Notes: generated from the sequence alone by a model not told the origin. A stretch of 33,493 nt of DNA from Flavobacteriales bacterium (GCA_003331305.1 QOQB01000013.1:1-33493), one strand, 5' to 3'. Numbered from the stretch's first letter, positions 7,628 to 17,386 are shown. A program made the numbers and translations.

Positions 7628-8562
7628 TGAGTATTCTACGCCACAGCGCCACCTTCTCACCAAAAACACAAACTACAGTTACGGTTGGTACTTTTGATGG
7701 TGTACACCTTGGCCATCAAAAAATTATTAAACAATTGGTAGCTTCTGCTAAAAAAAATGGCAGCGCACCAACACTTCTGACCTTTGATCCACACCCTAGA
7801 AAAGTAGTGCAACCAAATGCTTTTGTTGAATTGATTCAGACCATAGAGGAACGCGCCGAAACACTTGCCAGCTTAGGGCTCGAACACATGGTAGTTCACC
7901 CCTTTACAAAAGCATTTTCCCAACTTAGCGCAGCTGATTATGTCAAAGATTTTTTGGTCGACATGCTAAACATTGACCAAATAATTATTGGGTATAATCA
8001 TAGGTTTGGTAAAAACCGAATGGCAAGCGTCGAGGAATTACAGCATTATGGTGCCATTTATGGTTTTGAAGTGACACAGATAAATGCCGAGGAATTGGAC
8101 AATATTTCTATTAGTTCGACCAAAATAAGAACAGCAATTGCAATGGGTGATGTGGTTACGGCGCATGCGTTTTTAGGTCATCCGTTTACCCTGTCTGGAA
8201 CTGTTATAAAAGGAAAACAACGCGGTCGTACAATGGGGTTTCCCACCGCCAATATTGCCATAAATCATCCCGACAAAATTATTCCTAAAAATGGCGTTTA
8301 TGCCGTTCGTGTACGGCTACAACAAAAAGATCATTTGGGTATGATGAACATTGGACTCAACCCAACTGTTAATGGCGAAGACAGGAGTATTGAAGTGCAT
8401 ATTTTTAATTGGGCAGAAAATGTCTATGATCAGTACATACAGGTATCCCTCATTGACCGTATTCGCGACGAACTCAAATTTGATTCGCTTACTGCACTTC
8501 AAAAACAACTGGAAAAAGATAAACAGGTTATTTTGACTGCCTACAATACTTTACCTTTGTAA
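7627..8562 (+). CDS. ribF: Bifunctional riboflavin kinase / FAD synthetase
   Basis: This cytoplasmic enzyme converts riboflavin to FMN and then FAD. The 311 residues hold an N-terminal nucleotidyltransferase domain (GTFDGVHLGHQKII near residue 22, HPFTKAFSQLSAADYVKDFL, GYNHRFGKNR near 122, and ISSTKIR near 164). A C-terminal kinase domain follows (KGKQRGRTMGFPTANI near 197, NGVYAVRV, MNIGLNPTVNG, EVHIFNW). It starts on the last base of the pth stop (TAATG), indicating coupled translation. The 3' end carries a box that fits a promoter for serS. Confidence 0.97.
   Translation: MSILRHSATFSPKTQTTVTVGTFDGVHLGHQKIIKQLVASAKKNGSAPTLLTFDPHPRKVVQPNAFVELIQTIEERAETLASLGLEHMVVHPFTKAFSQLSAADYVKDFLVDMLNIDQIIIGYNHRFGKNRMASVEELQHYGAIYGFEVTQINAEELDNISISSTKIRTAIAMGDVVTAHAFLGHPFTLSGTVIKGKQRGRTMGFPTANIAINHPDKIIPKNGVYAVRVRLQQKDHLGMMNIGLNPTVNGEDRSIEVHIFNWAENVYDQYIQVSLIDRIRDELKFDSLTALQKQLEKDKQVILTAYNTLPL
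8552..8559 (+). promoter_or_regulatory. Candidate -7 box for serS inside the ribF 3' end
   Basis: TACCTTTG fits TAnnTTTG and lies 14 nt before the serS ATG. A TTTG at 8532-8535 could act as the -33 element, though the spacing is short. Confidence 0.45.
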
Positions 8563-8573
8563 AAAACACAATT

Positions 8574-9845
8574 ATGCTGACTCCTTCGTACGTTCGTCAA
8601 CATTTTGATTTGGTGGTTGCTGCATTAAAAAAGCGCAATTTGGACGCTAAGCCGCTTTTGGATCAACTTCTCACTTTAGACGAAGTACGTCGAGCTATGC
8701 AAGCCGAACTTGACCAAACACTCGCACAAGCCAATAGTATCGCCAAAGAAATTGGCAGCCTATTTAAGCAGGGCGCTACAGATGAAGCCAATCAAAAAAA
8801 GGAAGCCTCAGCGGAATTGAAAGCCAAGGCAAAAACGATACAAACCAAACTCCAAGAAACAGCAGGCGAGTTGCAAGAAATACTATACCAACTTCCAAAC
8901 ATTCCACACCAAAGCGTCCCCAAAGGAAACACCGACGAGGACAACGAGGAAATCTTGCAAAAAGGGACAATTCCCGCGCTAGAAAACGATGCACTCCCCC
9001 ATTGGGAATTGGCAAAAAAATATGACCTTATAGACTTTGAGTTAGGAGCAAAAATCACAGGTGCGGGATTTCCTGTTTATACAGGTAAAGGCGCCAAATT
9101 ACAACGCGCACTCATCAACTATTTTTTGGATTTCAATACTGCAGCAGGATACGGAGAAGTGCAAGTGCCGCATATGGTAAATGAAGCGTCTGGACTTGGA
9201 ACAGGGCAATTACCAGACAAAGAAGGGCAAATGTATCACGTCACCGAAGACGATTTATACCTCATTCCAACTGCCGAAGTTCCTGTGACCAATATCTATC
9301 GCGACAGTTTGTTACAAGAAAGTGAATTGCCTATTCAACTCACCTCATATACACCTTGCTTTAGACGCGAAGCCGGAAGCTACGGCGCACATGTACGTGG
9401 ATTGAATAGGTTGCATCAATTTGATAAAGTTGAACTCGTGCGCATAGAGCAACCCGAAAACTCGTACAACGCGTTGGACGAAATGGTAACGCATGTTGGG
9501 AAACTATTAGAATCCTTAGAATTACCCTACCGCATTTTACGATTATGCGGGGGCGACTTGGGCTTTACCTCAGCACTAACTTTTGATTTTGAAGTGTATT
9601 CAACAGCGCAAAACCGTTGGCTAGAAGTAAGCTCTGTTTCAAACTTTGAATCTTTTCAAGCCAATAGATTAAAGCTGCGTTACAAAACCAAAGAGGGTAA
9701 AAAACAATTAGCGCACACACTAAATGGAAGCGCATTGGCACTGCCAAGAATTGTGGCAGGGTTATTAGAAAATCATCAAACTGCCAATGGGATTCGCATT
9801 CCAAAAGTATTGGTTCCATATACAGGTTTTGACCGCATCGATTAG
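8574..9845 (+). CDS. serS: Seryl-tRNA synthetase
   Basis: This class II synthetase charges tRNA-Ser. Its 423 residues show the usual N-terminal antiparallel coiled coil (about 25-110, rich in Ala, Gln, Lys and Glu) that grips the long variable arm. The catalytic core follows: motif 2 TPCFRREAGSYGAHVRGLNRLHQFDKVELV near residue 260, and motif 3 NGSALALPRIVAGLLENHQ near 385. LEVSSVSNFESFQANRLKLRY is the typical serine-site stretch. It sits 11 nt after ribF in the same direction. It ends with TAG, showing that TAG is used as a normal stop here. Confidence 0.98.
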   Translation: MLTPSYVRQHFDLVVAALKKRNLDAKPLLDQLLTLDEVRRAMQAELDQTLAQANSIAKEIGSLFKQGATDEANQKKEASAELKAKAKTIQTKLQETAGELQEILYQLPNIPHQSVPKGNTDEDNEEILQKGTIPALENDALPHWELAKKYDLIDFELGAKITGAGFPVYTGKGAKLQRALINYFLDFNTAAGYGEVQVPHMVNEASGLGTGQLPDKEGQMYHVTEDDLYLIPTAEVPVTNIYRDSLLQESELPIQLTSYTPCFRREAGSYGAHVRGLNRLHQFDKVELVRIEQPENSYNALDEMVTHVGKLLESLELPYRILRLCGGDLGFTSALTFDFEVYSTAQNRWLEVSSVSNFESFQANRLKLRYKTKEGKKQLAHTLNGSALALPRIVAGLLENHQTANGIRIPKVLVPYTGFDRID

Positions 9846-9846
9846 T

Positions 9847-10164
9847 ATGAAAATTTATAATATCACATTTATTGTTGAGCCAACTATTGAGCAAGAATGG
9901 GCAACATATGTAGACAAAGAATTACTTCCCGAACTCGCACAATCAGTACAACAAATAGACTTGTTACGCGTTGAATTTGAGGACGGCATTGAGCCCGTAA
10001 AAGGGACTACATTTAGCGTGCAATTTTATTGTTCGGAGCCCGAACATTTAACTTGGGTAAAAGAAATTGGGCATCAGCTTGCCGTGCAAAAATTATATCG
10101 TTTGTTTCCAAAAGATTGGGTAGCGTTTGCTAGCCGATTGGAGTTTTTGAAATCCTACTCATGA
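9847..10164 (+). CDS. DUF4286 family protein
   Basis: This 105-residue cytoplasmic protein of unknown function starts at the ATG at 9847, one base after the serS stop. A longer upstream reading would run into serS and is not needed. It has no signal peptide or membrane segment. It is rich in aromatic residues and alternates strand and helix ([48 protein letters not shown]), suggesting a ferredoxin-like fold. This resembles small Bacteroidota proteins of the DUF4286 group, which commonly sit between serS and rsmA. Its stop overlaps the rsmA start by 4 bp, so it is part of the translation-related operon. No biochemical role can be read from the sequence. Confidence 0.85.
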   Translation: MKIYNITFIVEPTIEQEWATYVDKELLPELAQSVQQIDLLRVEFEDGIEPVKGTTFSVQFYCSEPEHLTWVKEIGHQLAVQKLYRLFPKDWVAFASRLEFLKSYS

Positions 10165-10943
10165 GTGTTCGTCCAAAAAAATACTTGGGGCAACACTTTT
10201 TGACCGATCATAATATTGCACAAAACATCGCAAATACACTTTCAGGCAATAACTACAACGACGTTCTGGAAATTGGTCCTGGTATGGGTGTATTAACCCA
10301 ATATCTTTTGCCAAAGCCGTTTACGACAAGTGTGATTGAAATCGATTCCGAGTCGGTGAACTACCTAAAAACTCATTTTACTAAACTTGAAAATCGCATC
10401 ATAGAAGGAGATTTTTTAAAGCTTTCGTTAGCTGAGTATTTCAAAGGGCAAGTGGCTATCATTGGTAATTTCCCTTATAATATTTCCAGCCAAATTTTAT
10501 TTCGTGTTATAGAACAACGTCATCTTGTCCCCGAGTTTTCTGGAATGTTTCAAAAAGAGGTTGCAACGCGCATTTGCGAAAAGCCAGGAACTAAAGCCTA
10601 CGGGATTTTGTCTGTTCTTACTCAAGCATTTTACGACACCGAATATGTATTTAATGTATCCCGGTTTGTGTTCAATCCGCCGCCAAAGGTGGCCTCTGGC
10701 GTGATTCGGCTCACCCGAAAACAAGATTTTACCCTTCCTTGTAACGACAAACTGTTCTTTAGGATAGTCAAAACCGCCTTTCAACAACGACGCAAAACCC
10801 TGCGGAACAGTCTAAAATCGCTTGGGCTCTCGGCTAGTTTAAAAGAAGATAGTATCTTTGGTGAGCGCCCAGAACGCTTGGGTGTTTCGGAGTTTATAGA
10901 GCTAACACAAAAAATAGCGGATGACACCCTTTCAACTCAATGA
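10161..10943 (+). CDS. rsmA: 16S rRNA (adenine-N6,N6)-dimethyltransferase
   Basis: RsmA (KsgA) dimethylates two adjacent adenines in the 3' terminal hairpin of 16S rRNA during small-subunit maturation. The 260 residues carry [11 protein letters not shown] near position 6, the SAM-binding [12 protein letters not shown]-like stretch ([16 protein letters not shown]) near 35, the acidic IEIDSESV, the catalytic NFPYNISS (consensus NLPYxxS/T) near 101, and [15 protein letters not shown] near 172. It overlaps DUF4286 by 4 bp and mgtE by 23 bp, a compact operon. Confidence 0.97.
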   Translation: MSVRPKKYLGQHFLTDHNIAQNIANTLSGNNYNDVLEIGPGMGVLTQYLLPKPFTTSVIEIDSESVNYLKTHFTKLENRIIEGDFLKLSLAEYFKGQVAIIGNFPYNISSQILFRVIEQRHLVPEFSGMFQKEVATRICEKPGTKAYGILSVLTQAFYDTEYVFNVSRFVFNPPPKVASGVIRLTRKQDFTLPCNDKLFFRIVKTAFQQRRKTLRNSLKSLGLSASLKEDSIFGERPERLGVSEFIELTQKIADDTLSTQ

Positions 10944-12279
10944 CGAATTACTAGCGCAAATAAAAAGCGACATTGAGCAACGCAATACCGCTGCGCTAAA
11001 AAAACTTGCCAGCGAATACCACTACGCTGACCTCGCTGAAATTGTTGATGAGCTATCTATAGATGAAGGGATTTATCTTATTAAGCTTCTGGACTCTGAA
11101 AAAACTTCTGAAGTCCTTACTGAAGTTGACGAAGATATCAGAGAGTCCATCTTAGAGCTGCTTTCTGTCAAGGAAATTGCGGAAGAAGTTGAAGAGTTAG
11201 ACACCGATGACGCCGTAGATATAATTGCTGAACTTCCTGAAGAACGACAAGCAGAAGTTATTGCGCAAATAGAAGATGAAGGACGTGCCCAAGACATTCA
11301 AGAACTGCTAACATATGACGAAGATTCTGCAGGAGGGCTTATGGCAAAAGAATTGGTGAAGGTTAATGAAAACTGGACCGTTACCAAGTGTGTTCGTGAA
11401 ATGCGTGTTCAGGCCTCAGAGGTGAAGCGTGTGCATTCCATTTATGTTGTAGATGATGGTGATACTTTGATAGGAAGGTTGTCGTTAAAAGATCTACTAA
11501 CTGCTAACGACCGCGCTAAAATTAAATCGGTATACATTCCAAAAGTTGATTTTGTAAATGTAAACGATGAAGGGGAGGAAGTCGCAAAGCTAATGGCAAA
11601 ATATGACCTCGAAGCTGTGCCCGTAGTAGACAACAAAAAAAAACTATTGGGCAGGATTACTATTGACGATATTTTAGATTTTATTAAAGAAGAAGCCGAT
11701 AAGGATTACCAATTGGCGGCAGGTATTGCTACAGATGTGGAAGCCGATGACAGCATTGTTGATTTAACAAAAGCGCGCTTGCCTTGGCTTATTTTAGGAC
11801 TTATCGGAGGACTTGGAAGCGTGTATATCCTCGAAGGATTTGAAGATGTCATGCGCCATCCTACTTATAAAACACTGTTCTTTTTCACTCCACTCATTGC
11901 GGCAATGGCTGGAAATGTTGGGGTACAGTCCTCGGCTATTATTGTTCAAGGACTCGCAAATGACATTGTTAAAGGCAGCTTGTTTAGTCGCTTACTTAAA
12001 GAAGTTGGACTAAGTCTTATTAACGGAGTTGCGTTAGGTGGATTGCTTATTGTGTTTGGATATTTTCTAGGGATCGATACCCTGGTGAGTTTTACTATTG
12101 CCCTTTCCATGCTGTGTGTCATTGTAGTTTCGGCACTTATTGGCACTTTTGTACCCATTATTTTAGACAAGAACAACATCGATCCTGCTATTGCGACAGG
12201 ACCTTTCATAACAACTAGCAATGATATTTTTGGCATTTTCCTATTCTTTTATATTGCCAAAATTATTTTAGGATTTTAA
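10921..12279 (+). CDS. mgtE: Magnesium transporter MgtE
   Basis: MgtE is a homodimeric inner-membrane Mg2+ channel gated by intracellular Mg2+. The 452 residues show the family architecture. A highly acidic helical N domain spans about 15-130 and includes [23 protein letters not shown]. Two CBS domains lie at about 135-260 ([44 protein letters not shown]). About five membrane segments fill 285-452. The membrane part has [26 protein letters not shown], matching the family's P..GNxGxQ region, and a final [12 protein letters not shown] carrying the conserved pore Asp. Its ATG lies inside the rsmA 3' end, so translation is probably coupled. Confidence 0.96.
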   Translation: MTPFQLNDELLAQIKSDIEQRNTAALKKLASEYHYADLAEIVDELSIDEGIYLIKLLDSEKTSEVLTEVDEDIRESILELLSVKEIAEEVEELDTDDAVDIIAELPEERQAEVIAQIEDEGRAQDIQELLTYDEDSAGGLMAKELVKVNENWTVTKCVREMRVQASEVKRVHSIYVVDDGDTLIGRLSLKDLLTANDRAKIKSVYIPKVDFVNVNDEGEEVAKLMAKYDLEAVPVVDNKKKLLGRITIDDILDFIKEEADKDYQLAAGIATDVEADDSIVDLTKARLPWLILGLIGGLGSVYILEGFEDVMRHPTYKTLFFFTPLIAAMAGNVGVQSSAIIVQGLANDIVKGSLFSRLLKEVGLSLINGVALGGLLIVFGYFLGIDTLVSFTIALSMLCVIVVSALIGTFVPIILDKNNIDPAIATGPFITTSNDIFGIFLFFYIAKIILGF

Positions 12280-12280
12280 C

Positions 12281-13228
12281 ATGATACGGATTTTGCATGT
12301 AGATACAAACCACCCGAGCCTTGTGGAAGGTTTTGAACATTTGGGGTTTGAAAATACGGTCAATACTACTGCTTCTAAAGAAGAAATTGAAAAAGAGATT
12401 GCTAAATTCCACGGGCTTGTAATTCGAAGTCGATTCCCAATTGATACGCCTTTCTTAAGTAAGGCGGTAAACCTTAAGTTTATAGCTCGCGTGGGTTCAG
12501 GATTGGAAAATATTGATGTTCGTGCCGCAGAAAAATTAGATATTAAAGTAGTGTCTGCTCCCGAAGGGAATAGTCCTGCGGTTGGCGAGCACGCCTTGGC
12601 TTTGCTGCTAAGTTTGTTTAATAAAGTCCCTAAAGCAAATACCGAGGTGCGAGACGGGATTTGGCAGCGTGAGGCTAATCGTGGAGAAGCGTTGGATGGA
12701 AAAACCATAGGGATTATTGGATATGGACATACAGGAAAACAGTTTGCCAAAAAGCTCTCTGGGTTTGATGTAACCGTATTGTGTCATGATATTGTTCCTA
12801 ACCTTGGAGATGTTTTTGCCACACAAGTCACACTAGATGAATTGCAAAAAAGCGCCGATATTGTAAGCCTCCATTTGCCATTAGACCATAGCACATTACA
12901 TTATATAAACCGTGAATTCGTAGAACGGATGCGCAAGCCATTTTGGCTTATCAATACGGCAAGAGGTAACCAAGTGGTAACTGCCGATTTAATTGATGCA
13001 CTTAAGAACAAGTCGATTCGTGGAGCCTGTCTTGACGTGCTAGAAATGGAAACAGCTGCCTTTGACGTTTCCATAGAGCCTTCAGACGCATGGAACTATT
13101 TGTCAGCGCACCCAAATATTATCTTTTCGCCACATGTTGCAGGATGGACTGTTCAAAGCCACGCAAAACTTAGTGAGGTAATTCTTGACAAAATCAAAGT
13201 GCTTTTACACAAAGGTTATTTTATGTAA
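12281..13228 (+). CDS. D-2-hydroxyacid dehydrogenase (SerA-like)
   Basis: This 315-residue NAD-dependent D-2-hydroxyacid dehydrogenase starts one base after the mgtE stop. It has the split substrate domain (1-95 and 285-315) and a Rossmann domain with IGIIGYGHTGKQFAKKL near residue 143. The catalytic set is visible: Arg in LINTARGNQVV, Glu in LDVLEME, and the His/Trp pair in SPHVAGW. ARVGSGLENID and SPAVGEHALALLL are typical of the phosphoglycerate dehydrogenase branch. It lacks a regulatory ACT tail. The substrate could be 3-phosphoglycerate or another 2-oxoacid. No other serine-pathway gene is nearby, so I give no symbol. Confidence 0.88.
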   Translation: MIRILHVDTNHPSLVEGFEHLGFENTVNTTASKEEIEKEIAKFHGLVIRSRFPIDTPFLSKAVNLKFIARVGSGLENIDVRAAEKLDIKVVSAPEGNSPAVGEHALALLLSLFNKVPKANTEVRDGIWQREANRGEALDGKTIGIIGYGHTGKQFAKKLSGFDVTVLCHDIVPNLGDVFATQVTLDELQKSADIVSLHLPLDHSTLHYINREFVERMRKPFWLINTARGNQVVTADLIDALKNKSIRGACLDVLEMETAAFDVSIEPSDAWNYLSAHPNIIFSPHVAGWTVQSHAKLSEVILDKIKVLLHKGYFM

Positions 13229-13280
13229 TCTTAACACAAAGAAAACCTTAAAAACTCATGTAAGTTCTTTCTTCGTTAAT

Positions 13281-13706
13281 ATGAAAAATATTTTAATCCT
13301 TTGTACGGGGAATTCTTGTCGAAGTCAAATGGCACACGGATTTATGCAATTTTATGGCGGAAAAAAGTTGTCTGTTTATAGTGCCGGTATAGAAACTCAC
13401 GGCCTAAATCAGCGCGCAGTAAGCATCATGCAAGAAGCTGGAATAGATATTAGCGAACACACTTCAAATCACGTGGATGAATATATCAATATCCCATTTG
13501 ATCATATCATCACAGTTTGCGATCACGCGCAAGAAAATTGTCCTTTCATTCCAAGTGAAAAGGCGCAACGTTGGCACAAAAATTTCAGCGACCCTTCAAA
13601 AATAAAATCTGAAGATGAGAATGAAATTCTTAAAGCTTTTGCTGCTACTCGTGATGAAATCAAGGCGTATTGCAAGACTTTTGTAAAAACTTATTTACTA
13701 GACTGA
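13281..13706 (+). CDS. ArsC-like low-molecular-weight phosphatase / arsenate reductase
   Basis: The 141-residue protein has the low-MW tyrosine phosphatase fold. It has the P-loop LCTGNSCRSQMA (CX5R) at residues 7-18, and ITVCDHAQENCPFIP carries two further cysteines spaced as the redox pair of thioredoxin-coupled arsenate reductases. WHKNFSDPSK supplies the usual late Asp-Pro. The ATG at 13281 is chosen because it begins directly with the MKNILILC strand; an upstream frame extension from 13185 is hydrophilic and overlaps the preceding gene. No arsR, arsenite pump or acr gene is present, so arsenate detoxification is plausible but not backed by context. The 3' end overlaps the convergent acyltransferase gene by 9 bp. 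Confidence 0.88.
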   Translation: MKNILILCTGNSCRSQMAHGFMQFYGGKKLSVYSAGIETHGLNQRAVSIMQEAGIDISEHTSNHVDEYINIPFDHIITVCDHAQENCPFIPSEKAQRWHKNFSDPSKIKSEDENEILKAFAATRDEIKAYCKTFVKTYLLD

Positions 13707-15500
13707 GTTATTTGCTTCCAAACTGGCTTGGAATTCTTCCAATACAGGCTTAACCGTATTGGCGGGAATATCTTTTACCTTAATATACATAAGTCCATCA
13801 ATAGCATAATTAAACAATGGGTCAACGTTGAATGACACCACACGTGCATTCTGCTTAATGTACTTTTTAATTAGTACAGGCAACCGCAATGCACCGGGTT
13901 CTACTTCTTCAATAAGCTTATCAAATTTGTTTAAATCAGCTGAGGTTTCGCCGAAAACAAACTCCTTATCTGCGTCATTTAGTTTTACCTTAAATTGTTT
14001 TTTTGGTGTAATGTATTGCGCCAAAAAAGGGTCGTAATAATGTGACCGCATAAATTCAATCATCAATGACTTGGTGAATTTTGAAAATTGATTACTGATA
14101 CTTACGCTTCCCATAAGGTAATCGTATTCTGGATGGCGTAGCGTTGCGTGAATAATGCCTTTCCAAAGTAGAAAAAGCGGCATTGGACGTTGCTGATATT
14201 CTTGGGCCACAAATGCTCTGCCAAGCTCCATAGTATTATTGAGCATATAATGTATTTCGGTGTCAAATTTAAACAGATCAGCGAGATAAAATCCCGATAT
14301 TCCACGCTTATTCATAAGCACTTTACCTAGACCCAAACGATATGCGCCTACCATGCTTTTGGCATTGTGATCCCACAAAAACAAATGCAGATAGTCCTGA
14401 TCAAAATGATCAAGGTCAAGAGGTTTGTTGGTTCCTTCACCTACGGCTCTAAAAGCCATTTCGCGCTGTCTGCCAATTTCAGTTAGGATGTTAGGGATTT
14501 CCAAAGAGGAACTCAAAAAAAGCTCGTAATCTTTAGATGCTAAAAGTGATTTATTTTGCCGCTGTAGTAATGCAATTTCCTTTTCTAGTACAGAAAGTGC
14601 CATAGCTGGAGCAATAGGTTCAACTTTTTTACTTCTTCTACGCAAAGGCCGTGGCACACGTTTGAGCAGATGCTTGCGCTCAAAACTATTGGACAACATA
14701 TAAACTTTACGACGCATAAATGACGCATAATCCGATACAGTTTCATGATTGTCTTGGTCTTTTAAAGCAATGGCTTTCCCTATGCGAACGTCAATAGTAC
14801 GATTCCGCTGTGTGAGTAGTTCTGCGGGTAGTCTTGCCGTGCGTAAGAGCCCATGTATTTTGGCTAAACGATAAAAAAGCGGACTGTTACGGGCATGAAA
14901 ATAAATGGGCACAACAGGTACTTTAGAACGCTGAATAAGGCGCATGGTGGCTTCGTTCCAATCGGGGTCAATGGCAACTTGTTTTTTTATTTTAGAAGCT
15001 ACTTCACCTGCAGGAAAAACAGCAAAAAGCCCTTCGTTTTCTAAATGCCGTAAAACACTTCTAAAGCCCGCTAAACTCGACTTTGGAGACTGTTTTTCGT
15101 TAAACGGATTTACTGGAACAATCCACTTTTTTAATGGTATAGCGCGCTCTAGCAAAAAATTTGCCATCAATTTTACATCTGGGCGAACTTGCTGTAAAAA
15201 GTGCATCAAAATGATGCCATCAATTCCGCCTAATGGATGGTTTGACACCAATACTACAGGCCCTTTCTGTGGAATTCTTTTTAGCTCTTCAGGGCTGATA
15301 TGATATTTAATCTGAAAATGATATAGAAGTGCTTCTAAAAACTGAGACTCGTCTCCGCTGGATAGGCTTTTGTCATACACCTTATTAATGTCGTCCAAGC
15401 TAAGAAACCAAAGCACGAAGTGACCAACAATACGACCAAAAAAACCTGTTTTGGCAAGTCCAAGTACAGCAGCTACATCGGTTGAATGTACAAGAGGCAT
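13698..15500 (-). CDS. Bifunctional OlsF-type aminolipid acyltransferase
   Basis: This 600-residue protein fuses two acyltransferases. Residues about 70-270 are a PlsC-like O-acyltransferase with SNHPLGGIDG (His and Asp separated by five residues rather than four), FPAGEVAS in place of FPEGTR, and VPVVPIYF. Residues about 315-580 form a GNAT-like N-acyltransferase of the hemolysin/OlsB type (AFRAVGEGTNKPLDLDHFDQDYLHLFLWD, then MELGRAFV, IHATLRHPEYDYLMGSVSI). OlsF of Serratia and Flavobacterium johnsoniae has this layout and makes ornithine lipid in both steps. In Bacteroidota the head group may instead be glycine or another amino acid. It acts at the inner membrane on acyl-ACP-derived chains. 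It lies 23 nt after lysC on the same strand. Confidence 0.85.
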   Translation of the reverse strand: MPLVHSTDVAAVLGLAKTGFFGRIVGHFVLWFLSLDDINKVYDKSLSSGDESQFLEALLYHFQIKYHISPEELKRIPQKGPVVLVSNHPLGGIDGIILMHFLQQVRPDVKLMANFLLERAIPLKKWIVPVNPFNEKQSPKSSLAGFRSVLRHLENEGLFAVFPAGEVASKIKKQVAIDPDWNEATMRLIQRSKVPVVPIYFHARNSPLFYRLAKIHGLLRTARLPAELLTQRNRTIDVRIGKAIALKDQDNHETVSDYASFMRRKVYMLSNSFERKHLLKRVPRPLRRRSKKVEPIAPAMALSVLEKEIALLQRQNKSLLASKDYELFLSSSLEIPNILTEIGRQREMAFRAVGEGTNKPLDLDHFDQDYLHLFLWDHNAKSMVGAYRLGLGKVLMNKRGISGFYLADLFKFDTEIHYMLNNTMELGRAFVAQEYQQRPMPLFLLWKGIIHATLRHPEYDYLMGSVSISNQFSKFTKSLMIEFMRSHYYDPFLAQYITPKKQFKVKLNDADKEFVFGETSADLNKFDKLIEEVEPGALRLPVLIKKYIKQNARVVSFNVDPLFNYAIDGLMYIKVKDIPANTVKPVLEEFQASLEANNSV

Positions 15501-15523
15501 TTGGGTATTTTAGGTTAAATATA

Positions 15524-16774
15524 CTATTTCATCACCAATTGTAGTGTTGTTTCAGTACGTTGCTCAAGTATCAATTCGTTGGATTTTAACAGTGAAGTCG
15601 CGGAGTCATCTTCAAAATGACGAATGGTATACAATGTTACATTTGGAGTGTATTGCACATCAAAACGTGCGCGCAAGTTATGTAATAAGGTTTCCACATT
15701 GTGATACTTATCATTGATACAAACCGAAAAACTAATGGCTGAGTTCTGAATTAAGTCAACCGACATTTTATGCTCGTGTAACAATTTGAAAATATCGCTG
15801 ATATTGTCTTCCACAACAAAAGAAAAATCACGCGTTGACAGACGCAACAAGGAAAGGCCTTTTTTTACAATATAACAAGGAATCTCTGGGCGCATGCGAA
15901 CGCCTTTGCCAACCTGAGTGCCATTTTCTGTTGGGTTTAAAAACGACTTCACAAACAACGGAATTTCTTTGCGTTGTAGTGGTTGTAAGGTTTTTGGATG
16001 AATCACTGAGGCGCCATAAAATGCCAATTCAATAGCTTCCTGATATGATATGTGATGCAACAATTGTGTTTTATCAAAAACTCTTGGGTCGGCATTTAGT
16101 ACTCCTGGTACATCTTTCCAAATGGTAACATCAGTAGCCCCAAGACAATAGGCAAAAATAGCAGCTGAATAATCAGACCCTTCCCTGCCTAAAGTTGTAG
16201 TGAAATTGTTATCGTCAGAGCCTATAAACCCTTGTGTGATTTTAAGCGTTCTCCATTGAACTTGATTCTGAATTGCTAATTGTGTGCGCTTCCAATCCAA
16301 GTGGGCGCTACGATAAAAATTATCTGTTTTTATACATGATCTAGCATCAATCCACTCAGCAGCTATACCAATATGATTTAAATACGCGCAAATAATCGAT
16401 GTAGAAACCAACTCTCCAAAACTCACAACCTGATCATACACAAAAGCCTCATGTGGGGAACGGTTGTTAGCCAAAAAAGTATGGCATTGTTCAAAAAGGT
16501 TTTTAACGCGTTTGCTTACCGGTGAGTTGGGTGCTTCAAAAAGTTCATCTATAATGTGTTGATGAAATACCTCAACATCTTGCAAGGCAGTTTTAGACGA
16601 TTCAGGTTGTGTAAAATATGCCTCAACAACTCCCTCTAAAGCATTTGTAGTTTTGCCCATTGCTGAAACAACTACAACCGTATTTTCATGACCTGTTTCG
16701 GTCAATACCTTTACTACATTTTTTACCCCTTCTGCATCTTTTACAGAGGCCCCTCCAAACTTAAATACTCGCAT
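15524..16774 (-). CDS. lysC: Aspartate kinase, monofunctional
   Basis: This enzyme phosphorylates aspartate at the head of the Lys, Met, Thr and diaminopimelate pathway. The 416 residues include VFKFGGASVKDAEGV at the N-terminus (the KFGG phosphate loop, with Ala where Thr is usual), VVVVSAMGKTTNAL, TTTLGREGSDYSAAIFAYCLGA near residue 190, the ATP-site WKDVPGVLNADPRV, and YQEAIELAFYGASVIHPKTLQPL. Residues about 310-416 form ACT domains for feedback control. There is no homoserine dehydrogenase part. The 5' end overlaps the GNAT gene by 14 bp and the acyltransferase follows after 23 nt, so the three are probably one operon. Confidence 0.95.
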   Translation of the reverse strand: MRVFKFGGASVKDAEGVKNVVKVLTETGHENTVVVVSAMGKTTNALEGVVEAYFTQPESSKTALQDVEVFHQHIIDELFEAPNSPVSKRVKNLFEQCHTFLANNRSPHEAFVYDQVVSFGELVSTSIICAYLNHIGIAAEWIDARSCIKTDNFYRSAHLDWKRTQLAIQNQVQWRTLKITQGFIGSDDNNFTTTLGREGSDYSAAIFAYCLGATDVTIWKDVPGVLNADPRVFDKTQLLHHISYQEAIELAFYGASVIHPKTLQPLQRKEIPLFVKSFLNPTENGTQVGKGVRMRPEIPCYIVKKGLSLLRLSTRDFSFVVEDNISDIFKLLHEHKMSVDLIQNSAISFSVCINDKYHNVETLLHNLRARFDVQYTPNVTLYTIRHFEDDSATSLLKSNELILEQRTETTLQLVMK

Positions 16775-17255
16775 GATGTTTTGCTATAAATTTCTGCATT
16801 TCCCCCTGTGTCATCTGGGTGATTTTCCACTCCGAGAATACGGTTGCCCCATGTTTTTCATAAAAATCAATGGCAGGTGTATTCCAATCTAATACTGCCC
16901 ATTGAATGCGTCGAACTCCAGAATTATGGGCAAACGAAATAAACTTTTGCAGTAATTCAAATCCAATTCCCTTACCACGATGTGATTTGGTGACAATCAA
17001 ATCCTCTAAATGCCAAGACTTGCCTTTCCAAGTAGAATAACATGGGTGAAAAAGCGCAATACCGACAATATTTTGATTTAGTTCTGCTACAAAACATTGA
17101 AATTGAGGGTTGTCACCAAAACCGTCTTGAACAAGTTCCATTTCGGTAACAGCAACTGCATTGGGTTCTCGTTCAAAATCAGCCAGTTCCTGAATTAACG
17201 CAAGAATAGCCGCGGCATCAGTTGAAATAGCTTCACGAATGTATACCTCTTTCAT
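16761..17255 (-). CDS. GNAT family N-acetyltransferase (diamine acetyltransferase-like)
   Basis: This is a 164-residue acetyl-CoA-dependent N-acetyltransferase. It shows the full GNAT pattern: VYIREAISTDAAAILALIQELADFERE at the N-terminus, the acetyl-CoA motif DLIVTKSHRGKGIGFELLQ near residue 95, and VLDWNTPAIDFYEKHGA near 130. The FEREPNAV and CYSTWKGKSWHLEDL stretches resemble spermidine/spermine-type acetyltransferases, so a small amine is a fair guess, not proven. The ATG at 17255 is chosen because a TACATTTG promoter box ends 6 nt upstream; a longer frame to 17345 would run through that box. It overlaps lysC by 14 bp and is divergent from mfd. Confidence 0.88.
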   Translation of the reverse strand: MKEVYIREAISTDAAAILALIQELADFEREPNAVAVTEMELVQDGFGDNPQFQCFVAELNQNIVGIALFHPCYSTWKGKSWHLEDLIVTKSHRGKGIGFELLQKFISFAHNSGVRRIQWAVLDWNTPAIDFYEKHGATVFSEWKITQMTQGEMQKFIAKHHASI

Positions 17256-17261
17256 CGGGGG

Positions 17262-17269
17262 CAAATGTA
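17262..17269 (-). promoter_or_regulatory. Promoter -7 box, 6 nt before the GNAT start codon
   Basis: On the minus strand this is TACATTTG, an exact TAnnTTTG match. Only 6 nt separate it from the ATG, so the mRNA would have almost no leader. Confidence 0.55.
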
Positions 17270-17386
17270 ATAACTCTTGCGTGAATAAACTGATTTTAAC
17301 CTCACAGTAGGTAACGAATTTGTTTAAAAAATAACGCCGACGCATTTTGTAGGGCTTGTACTTTGTATTTTTACCAAAAAGTACGT

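Noticed and set aside
13281-13706. Arsenic resistance operon
   Set aside because: Only the ArsC-like gene is present; no ArsR, ArsB or Acr3 gene flanks it.
17363-17386. TTG start adding eight residues to Mfd
   Set aside because: It lies in a promoter-like AT-rich stretch, and the GTG at 17387 fits the family N-terminus better.
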